From: Cyanobium sp. CH-040
GTDB lineage: Bacteria > Cyanobacteriota > Cyanobacteriia > PCC-6307 > Cyanobiaceae
Length of the DNA stretch: 64,000 nt
Reading direction: 5' to 3'
NCBI RefSeq assembly: GCF_024346135.1
Contig: NZ_JAGQCJ010000014.1
Coordinates: 1-64,000, forward strand
Part shown: positions 25,555-34,409 of the stretch, one piece after another
Layout: every line of letters starts with the position of its first letter
Position numbering within the stretch: position 1 is the first letter of the stretch
Translations under genes and position numbers: made by a program
Notes under the pieces: generated by a model
Seen by the model: only the letters and a program-made list of their open reading frames with translations
What the model was told of the DNA's origin: nothing
Databases searched by the model: none

Positions 25555-27690
25555 TCAGCGCCAGCGCTGCCGCAGCAGGCGCAGACCGTTGGCGATCACC
25601 AGCAGGCTGGTGCCCATGTCCGCGAACACGGCCTGCCACATGGTGGCGCTGCCCAGCAGCGTCAGCACCAGGAACACCCCCTTGATCCCCAGCGCCAGGG
25701 CGATGTTCTGCCAGAGCACGCCCATCGTGCGGCGCGACAGGCCGATGGTGTCCACCAGACGCATCGGGTCGTCGTCCATCACCACCACATCGGCGGTCTC
25801 CATGGCCGTGTCGCTGCCGGCGGCGCCCATGGCGAAGCCGATCGCCGCGCCGGCCAGGGCCGGGGCGTCGTTGATGCCATCACCCACCATGCCCGTGGGG
25901 CCGCGGCGCTGCAGATCGGCAACCGCCGCCAGCTTCTGCTCGGGCAGCAGCTCGCTGTGCACCTGTTCGATGCCGACTTGCCGGGCGATCACCCGGGCAG
26001 TGAGGGCGTTGTCGCCGCTCAGCATCACCAGCTCCAGGCCCAGCTCCCGCAGGCGCCGCACCGCCGTCGCGGCACTGGGGCGGGGCTGGTCGGCCACGGC
26101 GATCAGGGCCAGCACACCACGCTCATCGGCCAGCAGGCTGACGCTGCGGCCCTGCCGCTCGTGGCGCGCCATCCGCTCCTCCAGCTGCGCAGGCGCCAGC
26201 CCCAGCTCTGCAATCCAGCGGTGGCTGGCCAGGCGCAGCGCTCGCCCGGCCACAATCCCGGCCACGCCGCGCCCGCCCGCGGCGCTGAGCGCCTCCACGG
26301 GCAGCCGTTCGCCATCGAGGCCGGCGGCGATCGCGCGGGCGATCGGGTGGTCGCTGCGGCTGGCCAGCGAGGCGGCCCACTGGCGCAGCTGCTCGATCGG
26401 CACCCGGCCGTCGATCGCCTCGAAGGCCTCCAGGCAGGGGCGCCCGGTGGTGAGCGTGCCGGTCTTGTCGAACGCCAGGGTGCGCAGGCGCCGGGCCTGC
26501 TCCAGGTACAGACCGCCCTTGATCACGATGCCGCGCCGGGCCGCGGCGGTGAGGCCGCTCACCAGGGTGACCGGGGTGGCGATCACCAGGGCGCAGGGGC
26601 AGGCGATCACCAGCAGCACCAGGGCGCGGTACACCGCCTCGAGCGGCGTCAGTCCCAGCAGCGGCGGTGCCAGCAGCGCCACCGCCAGGGCGAGCACGAA
26701 CACCGCGGGGGTGTAGCGCGCGGCGAAGCGATCCACGAAGCGCTGGATCGGCGCCCGCGAGGCCTGGGCCTCCTCCACCGCATGGATGATCCGCGCCAGG
26801 GTGCTGGTGGACACCGTGCTCGTGGCCTCGATCTCCAGGGAGCCGGAGGTGTTCAGGCTGCCGGCGAACACCGGATCACCCCGTTCCTTCTCCACCGGCA
26901 GGCTCTCTCCCGTCACCGGCGCCTGGTTGACGGCGCTGTGGCCGCTGCGCACCAGCCCGTCGAGGGGGATGCGCTCGCCGGGGTCCACCCGCAGCCGCTG
27001 GCCGACGGCCACGGCACTCACCGGGATGCGACTCCAGGTGCCGGGCTGCAGCTCGGCGGTGGTGTGCTCGGGGGCCAGCTGCATCAGGCGGCGGATGGCC
27101 TGGCGGGCGCGGTCCGCGGCCCGGGCCTCCAGCGCTTCCGCCAGGGCATAGAGCGCCATCACCATGCCCGCCTCGGGCCAGTGGCCGACCGCGAACGCGC
27201 CGGTGACCGCCACCGTCATCAGGGCATTGATGTTGAGCCGGCCCTGACGCAGGGCCGCCAGCCCCTTGCCATACACCGGCAGGCCCACCAGGGCGATGGC
27301 CGCCGCCGACAGCGCCAGCACCAGTCCCTGCACCGCCAGGGCCGGCGGCAGCAGATGGGCTGCTTCCGCGCCGGCAGCCAGCACCAGCGCCGTGGTCATC
27401 CGCACCCAGGGCAGCGCCTGAACGCTCGGAGCCGCAGGGCCAGAGGTCGTGAGCGGCCGCGGTGGATAGCCCAGCCGGCGCAGGATCGCCTCCGCTTCCG
27501 CCAGCGCCGCGGCATCGGCCCTGATCGCCAGGGTGCGGCTGGCCAGCTGAAAGCGCAGCTCCGCGATGCCGGCCACATCCCGGAGGGCATGGCGGATCTC
27601 GCTCTCCTCACTGGCGCAGTCCATGGCCTGGATCTGCCACAGCACCGCAGCCGGCTGTTCCGAGCCGCAACAGGAGGGCGAACGGGCCAT
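25555..27690 (-). CDS. P1B-type heavy-metal ATPase, probably Zn/Cd/Pb exporter
   Basis: A 711-residue metal-translocating ATPase of the plasma membrane. An N-terminal metal-binding domain has a divergent motif 'AMDCASEE', preceded by 'CCG'. The ion channel helix carries CPC ('LVIACPCALVIATPVTLVSG'). The phosphorylation site is DKTGTLTTG, 'SDHPIARAIA' contains the HP dipeptide, and 'GDGINDAPAL' is the hinge. The last helix 'FADMGTSLLVIANGLRLLR' has the Asp characteristic of Zn/Cd/Pb pumps (P1B-2) rather than copper pumps. An ATG at 27690 is preferred to an upstream GTG at 27720, whose only purine run abuts the start. No ArsR-type regulator lies beside it. Confidence 0.9.
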   Translation of the reverse strand: MARSPSCCGSEQPAAVLWQIQAMDCASEESEIRHALRDVAGIAELRFQLASRTLAIRADAAALAEAEAILRRLGYPPRPLTTSGPAAPSVQALPWVRMTTALVLAAGAEAAHLLPPALAVQGLVLALSAAAIALVGLPVYGKGLAALRQGRLNINALMTVAVTGAFAVGHWPEAGMVMALYALAEALEARAADRARQAIRRLMQLAPEHTTAELQPGTWSRIPVSAVAVGQRLRVDPGERIPLDGLVRSGHSAVNQAPVTGESLPVEKERGDPVFAGSLNTSGSLEIEATSTVSTSTLARIIHAVEEAQASRAPIQRFVDRFAARYTPAVFVLALAVALLAPPLLGLTPLEAVYRALVLLVIACPCALVIATPVTLVSGLTAAARRGIVIKGGLYLEQARRLRTLAFDKTGTLTTGRPCLEAFEAIDGRVPIEQLRQWAASLASRSDHPIARAIAAGLDGERLPVEALSAAGGRGVAGIVAGRALRLASHRWIAELGLAPAQLEERMARHERQGRSVSLLADERGVLALIAVADQPRPSAATAVRRLRELGLELVMLSGDNALTARVIARQVGIEQVHSELLPEQKLAAVADLQRRGPTGMVGDGINDAPALAGAAIGFAMGAAGSDTAMETADVVVMDDDPMRLVDTIGLSRRTMGVLWQNIALALGIKGVFLVLTLLGSATMWQAVFADMGTSLLVIANGLRLLRQRWR

Positions 27691-27742
27691 GACGTCCGGA
27701 GCGCTGGTTCTCAGCTTCACCCCTGGACGCCTGGGGCACCAC

Positions 27743-27976
27743 TCAGTCGGCGATCACACCCTGGCGGCGGAACAGGGCGTCGAGGTAATGCTGCACCACG
27801 GCGGGCTCCTTGCAGCCCTGCTGAAACAGGAACCCAGCCACCGCCGACTGCAGCAGCCGGTACTGGTCCCAATCGGGATGCGCAGCGATGAACCGCCGCA
27901 TGGCGTCGTACAGATCCTCCGGGAACTGGTTTTCCACACTCACGTGGGGTGCCATGGCATCCGGAATCGCCGTCAT
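27743..27976 (-). CDS. DUF2811 small cyanobacterial protein
   Basis: A 77-residue protein with 'VSVENQFPEDLYDAMRRFIA', 'HPDWDQYRLLQSAVAGFL' and 'QQGCKEPAVVQHYLDALF', matching the DUF2811 family that is common in cyanobacteria. Function is unknown. It is fully helical with no membrane segment. It lies 52 bp upstream of the P-type ATPase start on the same strand, so the two may be co-transcribed, but nothing links them functionally. Confidence 0.8.
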   Translation of the reverse strand: MTAIPDAMAPHVSVENQFPEDLYDAMRRFIAAHPDWDQYRLLQSAVAGFLFQQGCKEPAVVQHYLDALFRRQGVIAD

Positions 27977-28313
27977 TCAGGCAGTCGCGCTGATCCCCTC
28001 CATCAGCCCACAGCAACCGCCTGGGCGTCAACGGCCGAACCAGGCATGAGATCCACCCGGATCACGGCGGGATTCCTTGCGGTGCAGTCGCTCTCAGTGG
28101 TCTCCGGTAGCGGGCGCGACAGCAGCTGCCCCGCTGTCAAGGGCTTGGCGTTTTCCCCGCTCCCTGGCGCAGGAACTCATGGCGCCGTGAGTCTTGCCTG
28201 AAGGCCTGGGGAAAACCTGCGGAAAACGGGTGTCTCCAGGGGAAGCACGTGACCCTTCAGGGCTGCTGATCGGTGCTGTCGCCCCAGCCAAGCAATCGCG
28301 ATCACCGCCTGTT
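27977..28313. other. Intergenic region between two minus-strand genes
   Basis: About 340 bp with no gene. It should carry the promoter of the DUF2811-ATPase pair. No clear repeat, palindrome or terminator was seen. Confidence 0.4.
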
Positions 28314-28670
28314 TCAGGCCGCAGCGGCTTGACGAATCGGGCCATCGCGGTCGGAGCGGAAGCGCACCAGGGCGGCAGGCGCCGCCGCCTGCAGGCCGGC
28401 CAGCAGACGCTTCAGCACGGCGGTGCTGAGCGGCGCGCCGTTGCCCATGCCCTCCCGGCTGCTCACCAGCACTCCTAGGTCGCCTCCCGGACGGAACTCC
28501 AGCAGCACCTGCACCGTCAGCGCCCGCGGGCCGGTGGTCAGGGCAATCGAGGTGTTGCGGCTGTCCAGCCAGGTGAAGGTGCCGCCCAGATCCCCGGCCA
28601 GAGCAGCCATCGCGGCCCGCAGCCGCTCGCCATCGGCGGCAGGGGCGAGCAGAGCTTCCAGGCGGGCCAT
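28314..28670 (-). CDS. Hypothetical protein of 118 residues
   Basis: A soluble alpha/beta-looking protein: helix 'ARLEALLAPAADGERLRAAM', then strands 'GTFTWLDSRNTSIALTTG' and 'LTVQVLLEFRPGGDLGVLV', and a final helix 'TAVLKRLLAGLQAAA'. The frame is open to 28961, but the ATG at 28670 starts the part that reads as protein, and the same start is repeated as a fragment at 23894. I do not recognise the family. A role cannot be proposed. Confidence 0.6.
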   Translation of the reverse strand: MARLEALLAPAADGERLRAAMAALAGDLGGTFTWLDSRNTSIALTTGPRALTVQVLLEFRPGGDLGVLVSSREGMGNGAPLSTAVLKRLLAGLQAAAPAALVRFRSDRDGPIRQAAAA

Positions 28671-28831
28671 GGCGCAGGCAGGTGACCAGCCATTGTCACG
28701 GGATGGCGTGATCCCTGCCAGTGCTCTGCGGCCTGATCGCAGCTCGAGCGCAGGCGCACCCCTTCTCTCGCCCGAGATCAAATCCTTGCCCTGCCCGAAA
28801 CCGTGGCCGATCGGCCCGGCAGCGCTGGAAG

Positions 28832-29032
28832 TCAGGAAAGCTCCAGCAGCTCCTGCAATCGCTCCCGCATGCGATTCACGTCCTGGCGGCGGGGACTGCG
28901 CACATAGCCCCTCTGCTCCAGGCAAACCATCCGGCCCTGGTAAGCCAGAGTGGTCAGACAAACAGCCAGCAGTGCTTCACTGATCAGCGACAGAGTCCTG
29001 AGTTCCAAAAGCCGAATGCGACGGAGTGGCAT
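28832..29032 (-). CDS. Small hypothetical protein
   Basis: A 66-residue basic protein, 'LELRTLSLISEALLAVCLTT' forming one amphipathic or membrane-associated helix and 'RRQDVNRMRERLQELLELS' a C-terminal charged helix. Composition and codon use are reasonable for the genome. No family is recognised. Two short putative genes on opposite strands (this and the one at 29159) fill the space before the transglutaminase gene. Confidence 0.45.
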   Translation of the reverse strand: MPLRRIRLLELRTLSLISEALLAVCLTTLAYQGRMVCLEQRGYVRSPRRQDVNRMRERLQELLELS

Positions 29033-29158
29033 GAGGTTAAAAGCTCTATTTCAAGGCTCTGATGCCTAATTCACACACGCATGTTGCCGTTGAAACAGCT
29101 ACCGGTAGTGCGCCCAGGATCAACGCATGGGTACGGCCACGATGCGCCCGCAGGCAGG

Positions 29159-29293
29159 ATGGAGACACGGCAGCGGCAGCCGCGGAACCTGACCGCCACC
29201 CTGCAGGCGATGGAGCAGCAGCTGCGCCGGCATTCGGCCCTGGAGGATCTGGGGCCCCTGTTCGGCGCCGAGCCCCAGGGCCGCCAGCCCTGA
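29159..29293 (+). CDS. Possible very small protein (44 residues)
   Basis: ATG at 29159 opens a frame with a convincing amphipathic helix ('NLTATLQAMEQQLRRHSALE') and a stop 120 bp before the transglutaminase start. AGG lies 5 bp upstream of the start. The upstream frame extension to 29081 reads poorly. Too short for family assignment; it could be chance. Confidence 0.3.
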   Translation: METRQRQPRNLTATLQAMEQQLRRHSALEDLGPLFGAEPQGRQP

Positions 29294-29413
29294 AGCCGAG
29301 CACGGGCAACACGGTGCGCCAAGAACTGTGCACCAAGAACTGTGAGCCCGCCGTGATCTCCTGCGGAAGGCGACGCACCTTTGGGGAGGATTGGCCGGCA
29401 GGCACCCGCACGC

Positions 29414-30388
29414 ATGTTCTTTCACATTCGCCACGCCCTCCGGTACGCCTACGGGCGGGCGGTGTTCCTCGAGCCCACCACGCTGCGGCTCACCCCCCGT
29501 AGTGATCCAGCCCAGCGGCTGCTGCACCATGAGCTGCGGGTGACGCCGGAGCCGAGCGGCAGAACTCGCGTGCTCGAGGCCGACGGCACCGAAGCGGTGG
29601 TGCTCTGGTTCGCGGAGGTGCAGGAGCAGCTCACCCTCGAGGTGGACATGGTGGTGCGCACCCTCAGGGAGAACCCCTTCGACTGGATCATCACCCATCC
29701 GGCGGCCCTGGGCCTGCCGGCCTCCTACCCGCCGGATGAAGCCCTCTCCCTGGCGCCCTGCCTGGAGGGTGTGACGCCCATCGCCCATCCGGTGCGGGAG
29801 TGGGCGGCGGAACTGGCGGCAGCGGTGGACGGCTCCGCCAGCGCCTTCCTGATGCACCTGGCCGACACGATCCACCACGATTTCCATCACATCGGCAGAC
29901 CCGACGGCGAACCGATGCAGGCCGTGGAAACGCTGCGCAGCCGCTCCGGTGCCTGCCGCGACACCGCCATGCTCTACGTGCAGGCCTGCCGCAGCCTGGG
30001 CCTGGCCGCCCGCTTCGTGAGCGGCTACTCGATGCACCACCCGGAGGAGGTGAGCGAGCACGAACTGCACGCCTGGGCCGAGGTGTATCTGCCCGGGGGC
30101 GGCTGGCGCGGCTACGACCCCAGCCTCGGACTGGCGGTGGCCGACGGACACGTGGCGCTGGCGGCAGCCCCCGACCATCACCTGGCGGCACCCGTGAGCG
30201 GCCGCTACCGCGGCACGGGGGTGAACTCCTCGATGCGCTACGCGGTGGAGGTGCGCGCCGCCGAGAGCCTCGAAGCGCTGAAGACGCTCGATCGCGACCA
30301 TCCCCTGCAGATGCCGGCTCCGGAGCAGTGGCTCAGCGGCGAGGCCGCGGCAGGCACCGGCACTCAGGAGGATCCGAGCGAAAACTGA
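29414..30388 (+). CDS. Transglutaminase-like cysteine protease family protein
   Basis: A 324-residue protein of the bacterial transglutaminase-like family. Residues 1-85 match the N-terminal beta domain that usually precedes the catalytic part ('FFHIRHALRYAYGRAVFLEP'). The catalytic core has Cys181 in 'SGACRDTAM', His219 in 'ELHAWAEVYLP' and Asp235 in 'GYDPSLG', all three in the usual order. Such proteins act as peptidases or amidases, and genes for them are often linked to DUF2126 proteins; a DUF2126 gene lies 14 kb away at 44653. The frame opens at 29381, but the ATG at 29414 gives the family start. Its last 25 bp overlap the convergent amidotransferase gene. Confidence 0.88.
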   Translation: MFFHIRHALRYAYGRAVFLEPTTLRLTPRSDPAQRLLHHELRVTPEPSGRTRVLEADGTEAVVLWFAEVQEQLTLEVDMVVRTLRENPFDWIITHPAALGLPASYPPDEALSLAPCLEGVTPIAHPVREWAAELAAAVDGSASAFLMHLADTIHHDFHHIGRPDGEPMQAVETLRSRSGACRDTAMLYVQACRSLGLAARFVSGYSMHHPEEVSEHELHAWAEVYLPGGGWRGYDPSLGLAVADGHVALAAAPDHHLAAPVSGRYRGTGVNSSMRYAVEVRAAESLEALKTLDRDHPLQMPAPEQWLSGEAAAGTGTQEDPSEN

Positions 30389-31161
30389 CCTGACGCGCCC
30401 GGAGAAGCGGCTGCGGCGAGCTGGTCCAGGAGGTTGCCCAGCAGCAGGCGGTTGCGCGCTTCGATCACCTCGCCCCAGCGGTCCAGATCCGCCATCACCC
30501 GCTCCACCCCATCCGGGCCGTGGGCCCGCCGCACGAACGCCGGCACCGCCGCCACCCAGGAGCGGGCCAGGGCCGGGGTGATCTCGGCGTGGAACTGCAG
30601 CCCCCAGGCGCTGGGGCCGATGCGAAACGCCTGCTCCCGGCAGGCCAGCGACGATCCCAACACCACCGCCTCCGCGGGCAGGCGCACGCGGTCGCCGTGC
30701 CAGAAGAACACCGGCTCGCAGACCTGCAACCCAGCCAGCACGGGCTCCCGATCCGCGGCGGCGAGCCACTGCACCGCGCCGCAGCCCACCTGGGGCAGGG
30801 CCCTGGGCGGGTCCCCCTGCAGCAGGGGTTCCACCCGGCCGCCGGCAGCATGGGCGAGCATCTGCGCCCCCAGGCACAGCCCCAGCACGGGAGCCCGCTG
30901 CCGCAACCGGGCGGCGATCAACCCCAGCTCGGCGCCCATCCAGGGACAACCGGGATCCTCCCGGTCGGCCACGCCCATTGTGCCGCCGAGCACGACCAGG
31001 ATCTGACCCGGCACCTGAGGCGGTGGCAGGGGATCACCGCGATGCAGGCGGCACAGCCGCAGGGTCCAGCCCCGCGCCGCCACCAGCTCCGGCAGCGAGC
31101 CTGCACCCACCAGCTCCTGGTGCTGCAGAACGAGGATCTCGGGAACGACACGTGCCGGCAT
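30364..31161 (-). CDS. Class I glutamine amidotransferase
   Basis: A 265-residue stand-alone amidotransferase domain that would release ammonia from glutamine or hydrolyse a gamma-glutamyl compound. The nucleophile is Cys96 in 'VLGLCLGAQ', and the His-Glu pair is H191 and E193 in 'WGLQFHAEI'. The oxyanion strand 'ILVVLGGTMGVAD' precedes it. The GuaA-like pattern without a synthase domain fits the family often annotated as GMP synthase-like glutamine amidotransferase. The partner substrate is unknown. It converges on the transglutaminase gene with a 25-bp overlap. Confidence 0.88.
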   Translation of the reverse strand: MPARVVPEILVLQHQELVGAGSLPELVAARGWTLRLCRLHRGDPLPPPQVPGQILVVLGGTMGVADREDPGCPWMGAELGLIAARLRQRAPVLGLCLGAQMLAHAAGGRVEPLLQGDPPRALPQVGCGAVQWLAAADREPVLAGLQVCEPVFFWHGDRVRLPAEAVVLGSSLACREQAFRIGPSAWGLQFHAEITPALARSWVAAVPAFVRRAHGPDGVERVMADLDRWGEVIEARNRLLLGNLLDQLAAAASPGASGQFSLGSS

Positions 31162-31272
31162 GACGGTTCGCGGCCACGATCGGGACAGGAGTCTTCATTC
31201 TCATCGCTTTCACCAGCGCTGGATTGGATATCGATCCCGGTGAGCCTGGAGAAGCTCCGAAGATCCTGCGGC

Positions 31273-32109
31273 TCAGGTGGAAACGACCATGCCCTCCCGA
31301 GCAAAGGTTGTCTCAGGGAACACATCGCGACAGGACCTCTCGGCGGCGCGGAGAAAATCATCGTCGTGATCCGGGTCGTGGTGTGTAACCACAAGCTGCT
31401 TGACATTGGCCCTCATGGCCACCTCAAGAGCCTGTTCATAACTACTATGACCCCAGCCCCTTTTAGAGGGAAGTTCGGCCGATGAATATTGGCCGTCATG
31501 AATAAGAAGATCTGCGCCCTGAGCAAGCTCCACAATGTTTTGGTCGATGGTTTCTCCGTGCTCGATATCTGTACAAAACACAAAGGACTTGCCAGCTCGC
31601 TCGTAACGGTAGCTGTATGCGCCGCCTGGGTGACTATGCCTGACTGCCGTCAAGACGACAGGAACATCGTCTGGGGGGACAAGCGTTTGAGTACTATTCT
31701 CCATCAGCAGAAAATTAAAGTGGGCACCCATGTCTCCGAGAGCGACGGGGAAATAGATTTCCTGCATTTGCACAGCAAAGATATCCCTGAGTCGACTAAC
31801 CTTTTCACTGCCACCCTTGGCCAGAATATTAATAGTCATTTCAGGGTTGTAGGCAGGCGCGAAAAAAGGCAGGCCCTGGATATGATCCCAGTGAAAATGC
31901 GTAAACGCCAAAAAGATATCTTTTTGATCGGTGTCCATGGCGAGAAAGTCGGAGCCCAGCTGCCTGATGCCAGTTCCAGCATCGATGACACCGATTCGCC
32001 GTGTCTCTGGTGCCATGATCTGAATGCAGGTAGTATTCCCACCAAATTCAATGTACTTGTCACCTGAGACGGATATTGAGCCGCGAACACCGTAAAATTT
32101 AATCTGCAT
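31273..32109 (-). CDS. Metallo-beta-lactamase-fold hydrolase, first paralog
   Basis: A 278-residue MBL-fold metalloenzyme with HFHWDH at 71-76, then 'AVRHSHPGG', an Asp in 'SFVFCTDIEHG' and the final His in 'QLVVTHHDPDHDD'. All the metal ligands for a di-zinc site appear present. The start at 'MQIKFYGVRGSISVSG' is shared in form with the paralog at 36618. Proteins of this type are often placed beside nucleotide cyclases, and here one is divergent to a class III cyclase. A cyclic-nucleotide phosphodiesterase role is reasonable but inferred. Codon use is less GC-rich than in the flanking genes. Confidence 0.85.
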   Translation of the reverse strand: MQIKFYGVRGSISVSGDKYIEFGGNTTCIQIMAPETRRIGVIDAGTGIRQLGSDFLAMDTDQKDIFLAFTHFHWDHIQGLPFFAPAYNPEMTINILAKGGSEKVSRLRDIFAVQMQEIYFPVALGDMGAHFNFLLMENSTQTLVPPDDVPVVLTAVRHSHPGGAYSYRYERAGKSFVFCTDIEHGETIDQNIVELAQGADLLIHDGQYSSAELPSKRGWGHSSYEQALEVAMRANVKQLVVTHHDPDHDDDFLRAAERSCRDVFPETTFAREGMVVST

Positions 32110-32537
32110 TCGTCTGGCCGGCACGGCTTGGCGACTCCTCAATGTTAGCGATTGCCATGAAAGGCACAAGTCACAATGGCCACCAATCGACAGGCGCCGG
32201 GTTGGTGCACCGAATCCTGGATGACAGGGGCTCCATTGATGAATGAGTCAGCTGTGCCGATGGTCGCCAAGGCTACACGCCGGGGCTCGCATGAACGCAG
32301 GTGCTCTCCTCAAGTGGGGGAAGGTTCTCTCAGGTCGCGATTGCACAGGTCGCGATTGCAGGGATCAACAGGCTGGACGGCCGAGGAGAACCCAGAAGAT
32401 CCGATCAGGGGAGAATAAGGCTTGGGAAGGGCAGTGATCGGTAGCGATGCCACAACATTACCCCGATGCCACCATGATGATCACGAACCAGCAATAGAGT
32501 GGTGTCATGCAGTTTAATCCGATAAGAGGAGAGAATC
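32110..32537. other. Divergent promoter region of the MBL hydrolase and the cyclase
   Basis: About 430 bp that must carry promoters for both divergent genes. It contains a perfect 15-bp tandem repeat (32331-32360, listed separately). AGAGGAGAG at 32525-32533 is a strong ribosome-binding site for the GTG start at 32538. No gene is seen. Confidence 0.55.
32331..32360 (+). repeat. Perfect tandem repeat of CAGGTCGCGATTGCA
   Basis: Two adjacent identical 15-bp copies, 32331-32345 and 32346-32360. Each contains the 6-bp palindrome TCGCGA. They lie 178 bp before the cyclase start. They could be operator half-sites, or a slippage product with no function. Confidence 0.8.
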
Positions 32538-34373
32538 GTGAAGCCTGCAAAGTCAGAGCTCGGCGAAACCGGATCGAGCACGTCGCGACGGTACGCTTCG
32601 CCTGCTGAAGCGAGCCAACAAGGATATTCCAACTGTGCTGGGGCACTGCCCATGGGACCCTGGAGACGGCTGCACATTTCGCCGACACTGGCCTCCCTGC
32701 TGACTGGACTTGTGATCGTGTCAACCTTGATCACAGGTGCGGCTGTTCTCAGAGGATCCAGGATTCTGACCAAAGAGCGACAGGAGGAGCGTCTGAGAGA
32801 CATTGCTGAATTGGTTGCAGCAGAACTCGATCCAGATGAGCTGGCCAGAATTCAGAATCCCGATCAGATGGACGAGTCCTATTTCAGATTAATCAATAAG
32901 CGGTTGGTGGCAATCACAGAGAGCTCGAATCGCCCGAGGCTGAAAGGAATCAAATATGTCTATATCGTGAGAAAGGTGAAAGGAAAACCCATGGACAGAT
33001 ACTCAAGCTATGCAGTCGTGGTCGATGGCACTGCTCCCACTGAAGAGGGGTTTCTTGCGCCAGGGCAGATCATGCCAACATCCGACAGCACCGATGCACT
33101 GCACAGGGTGTGGGAGGCAAAGCAGTTTGTAATCGATCGCCATTTTGTTAAAGATCAGTGGGGAACCTGGCTTTCAGGCTATTTGCCATTGGAAAAGCGG
33201 GATGGCAGTTTTGAGGCAGTCTTAGGTATTGACATTGATGCCGAGAGTATCAACGAAGAGAGGCTTCATATCCTGATGCATTTAATGCGCGGTTTCGGAG
33301 TCGGACTGGTGCTGATCCTTCCTGGTGTTGTGCTCTTCGGTCGACGTCTGGCACGACCCCTACAACAGATTGAGCACCGTCATCAAGCTCTTTCAAGCCT
33401 GGATCTGGAAGGCCCAGAGATGAATAGCCCAATTGAAGCTCAGTGGATTCAGGAAATCCATGCGATCAACAGGTCACTACAGAAGATGCAAGGTGCGCTG
33501 GGAGCATTCAGCCGCTATGTACCTGTTGATCTGGTGAGAAGACTTGTCATCGGTGATGGGAGTATGTGCCTGGATGGTGAGACGCGTGAGTTGGCAATCA
33601 TGTTCAGCGATATCGTTGGCTTCACAAGTCTTTCTGAGAATTTAACGCCAAAAGAAACATTGTCCTTGCTCAATGAATACTTTGAGATTTTTGATCGCAC
33701 ATCCAAGGAGACCAATGGAACCCTGGATAAGTATATTGGTGATGCAGCCATGGTGTTCTGGGGAGCACCCGAACCAGTTCCCAATCCAGCGCTTCAGTGC
33801 CTCGAAGCTGCGTTGCGTTGTGACAGGGAGATCCAGATGCTCAATAAGACGTGGCATCTTAAAGGATTCAAAGTAACCTTTGAAACTTGCTTTGGGCTTG
33901 ACTTTGGAGAAGTCGTGGTCGGCAACATTGGCTCAAACGATCGCGTAAACTATACGATCGTTGGTGCAAGGGTTAATCTCTGCAGTCGCCTGGAACACCA
34001 GAATCGTGTCTATGGAACCAGGGTCCTTGCCACTCGGTCTTTCATTGATTCGCTAGGACCGCATAAAAACAACTATACAATTGTAAAGGTAGATGTCTGT
34101 CGCCTTCGCGGCTTTCACCAGTCAGTGGAGGTGTTTGAAATCCGTGGCCATTACACTCAGTCTTCGCCGGAGGAGCGGCACTTTGCAGATGTCGTTGAGA
34201 AGATCTGGAGCCGACCGCGAGGCCTGGATGCAACAAAAGACATCGAGCTACTGGATTCATTACCAAACAGATACCAACAAATTCCCTATATACGGCAGCT
34301 AAGGAATTGTCGGACTCCTCCACATAGTTCTGTCAATATCAGAGACTCCGGGAAAGCATCCGAACGAGATTGA
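32538..34373 (+). CDS. Membrane-bound class III adenylate/guanylate cyclase
   Basis: A 611-residue sensor cyclase. Membrane helices at about 51-72 and 252-268 enclose a roughly 180-residue extracytoplasmic sensor domain with 'YVYIVRKVKG' and 'AVLGIDIDAESI', which looks like a Cache-type fold. After a HAMP-like linker comes the catalytic domain: metal-binding Asp in FSDIVGF (356-362) and in 'YIGDAAMVFWG' (near 402), and the substrate Asn/Arg pair in 'VGARVNLCSRLE'. It would make cAMP (or cGMP) on sensing a periplasmic ligand. GTG at 32538 has a good ribosome-binding site. It is divergent from one MBL hydrolase and convergent with the amylase. AT-richer than the core genes. Confidence 0.92.
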   Translation: MKPAKSELGETGSSTSRRYASPAEASQQGYSNCAGALPMGPWRRLHISPTLASLLTGLVIVSTLITGAAVLRGSRILTKERQEERLRDIAELVAAELDPDELARIQNPDQMDESYFRLINKRLVAITESSNRPRLKGIKYVYIVRKVKGKPMDRYSSYAVVVDGTAPTEEGFLAPGQIMPTSDSTDALHRVWEAKQFVIDRHFVKDQWGTWLSGYLPLEKRDGSFEAVLGIDIDAESINEERLHILMHLMRGFGVGLVLILPGVVLFGRRLARPLQQIEHRHQALSSLDLEGPEMNSPIEAQWIQEIHAINRSLQKMQGALGAFSRYVPVDLVRRLVIGDGSMCLDGETRELAIMFSDIVGFTSLSENLTPKETLSLLNEYFEIFDRTSKETNGTLDKYIGDAAMVFWGAPEPVPNPALQCLEAALRCDREIQMLNKTWHLKGFKVTFETCFGLDFGEVVVGNIGSNDRVNYTIVGARVNLCSRLEHQNRVYGTRVLATRSFIDSLGPHKNNYTIVKVDVCRLRGFHQSVEVFEIRGHYTQSSPEERHFADVVEKIWSRPRGLDATKDIELLDSLPNRYQQIPYIRQLRNCRTPPHSSVNIRDSGKASERD

Positions 34374-34409
34374 CAACCTCAAAGATCACGGCAACCATTC
34401 GTCTTTCAT

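Noticed and set aside
25282-27891. 869-codon plus-strand open frame
   Set aside because: It is antisense to the P-type ATPase, whose motifs (CPC, DKTGT, GDGIND) are unmistakable. The plus-strand protein is a low-complexity His/Gln/Arg string.
29120-30949. 609-codon minus-strand open frame
   Set aside because: It overlaps the transglutaminase-like gene and part of the amidotransferase gene, both with full catalytic sets, and has no recognisable content.
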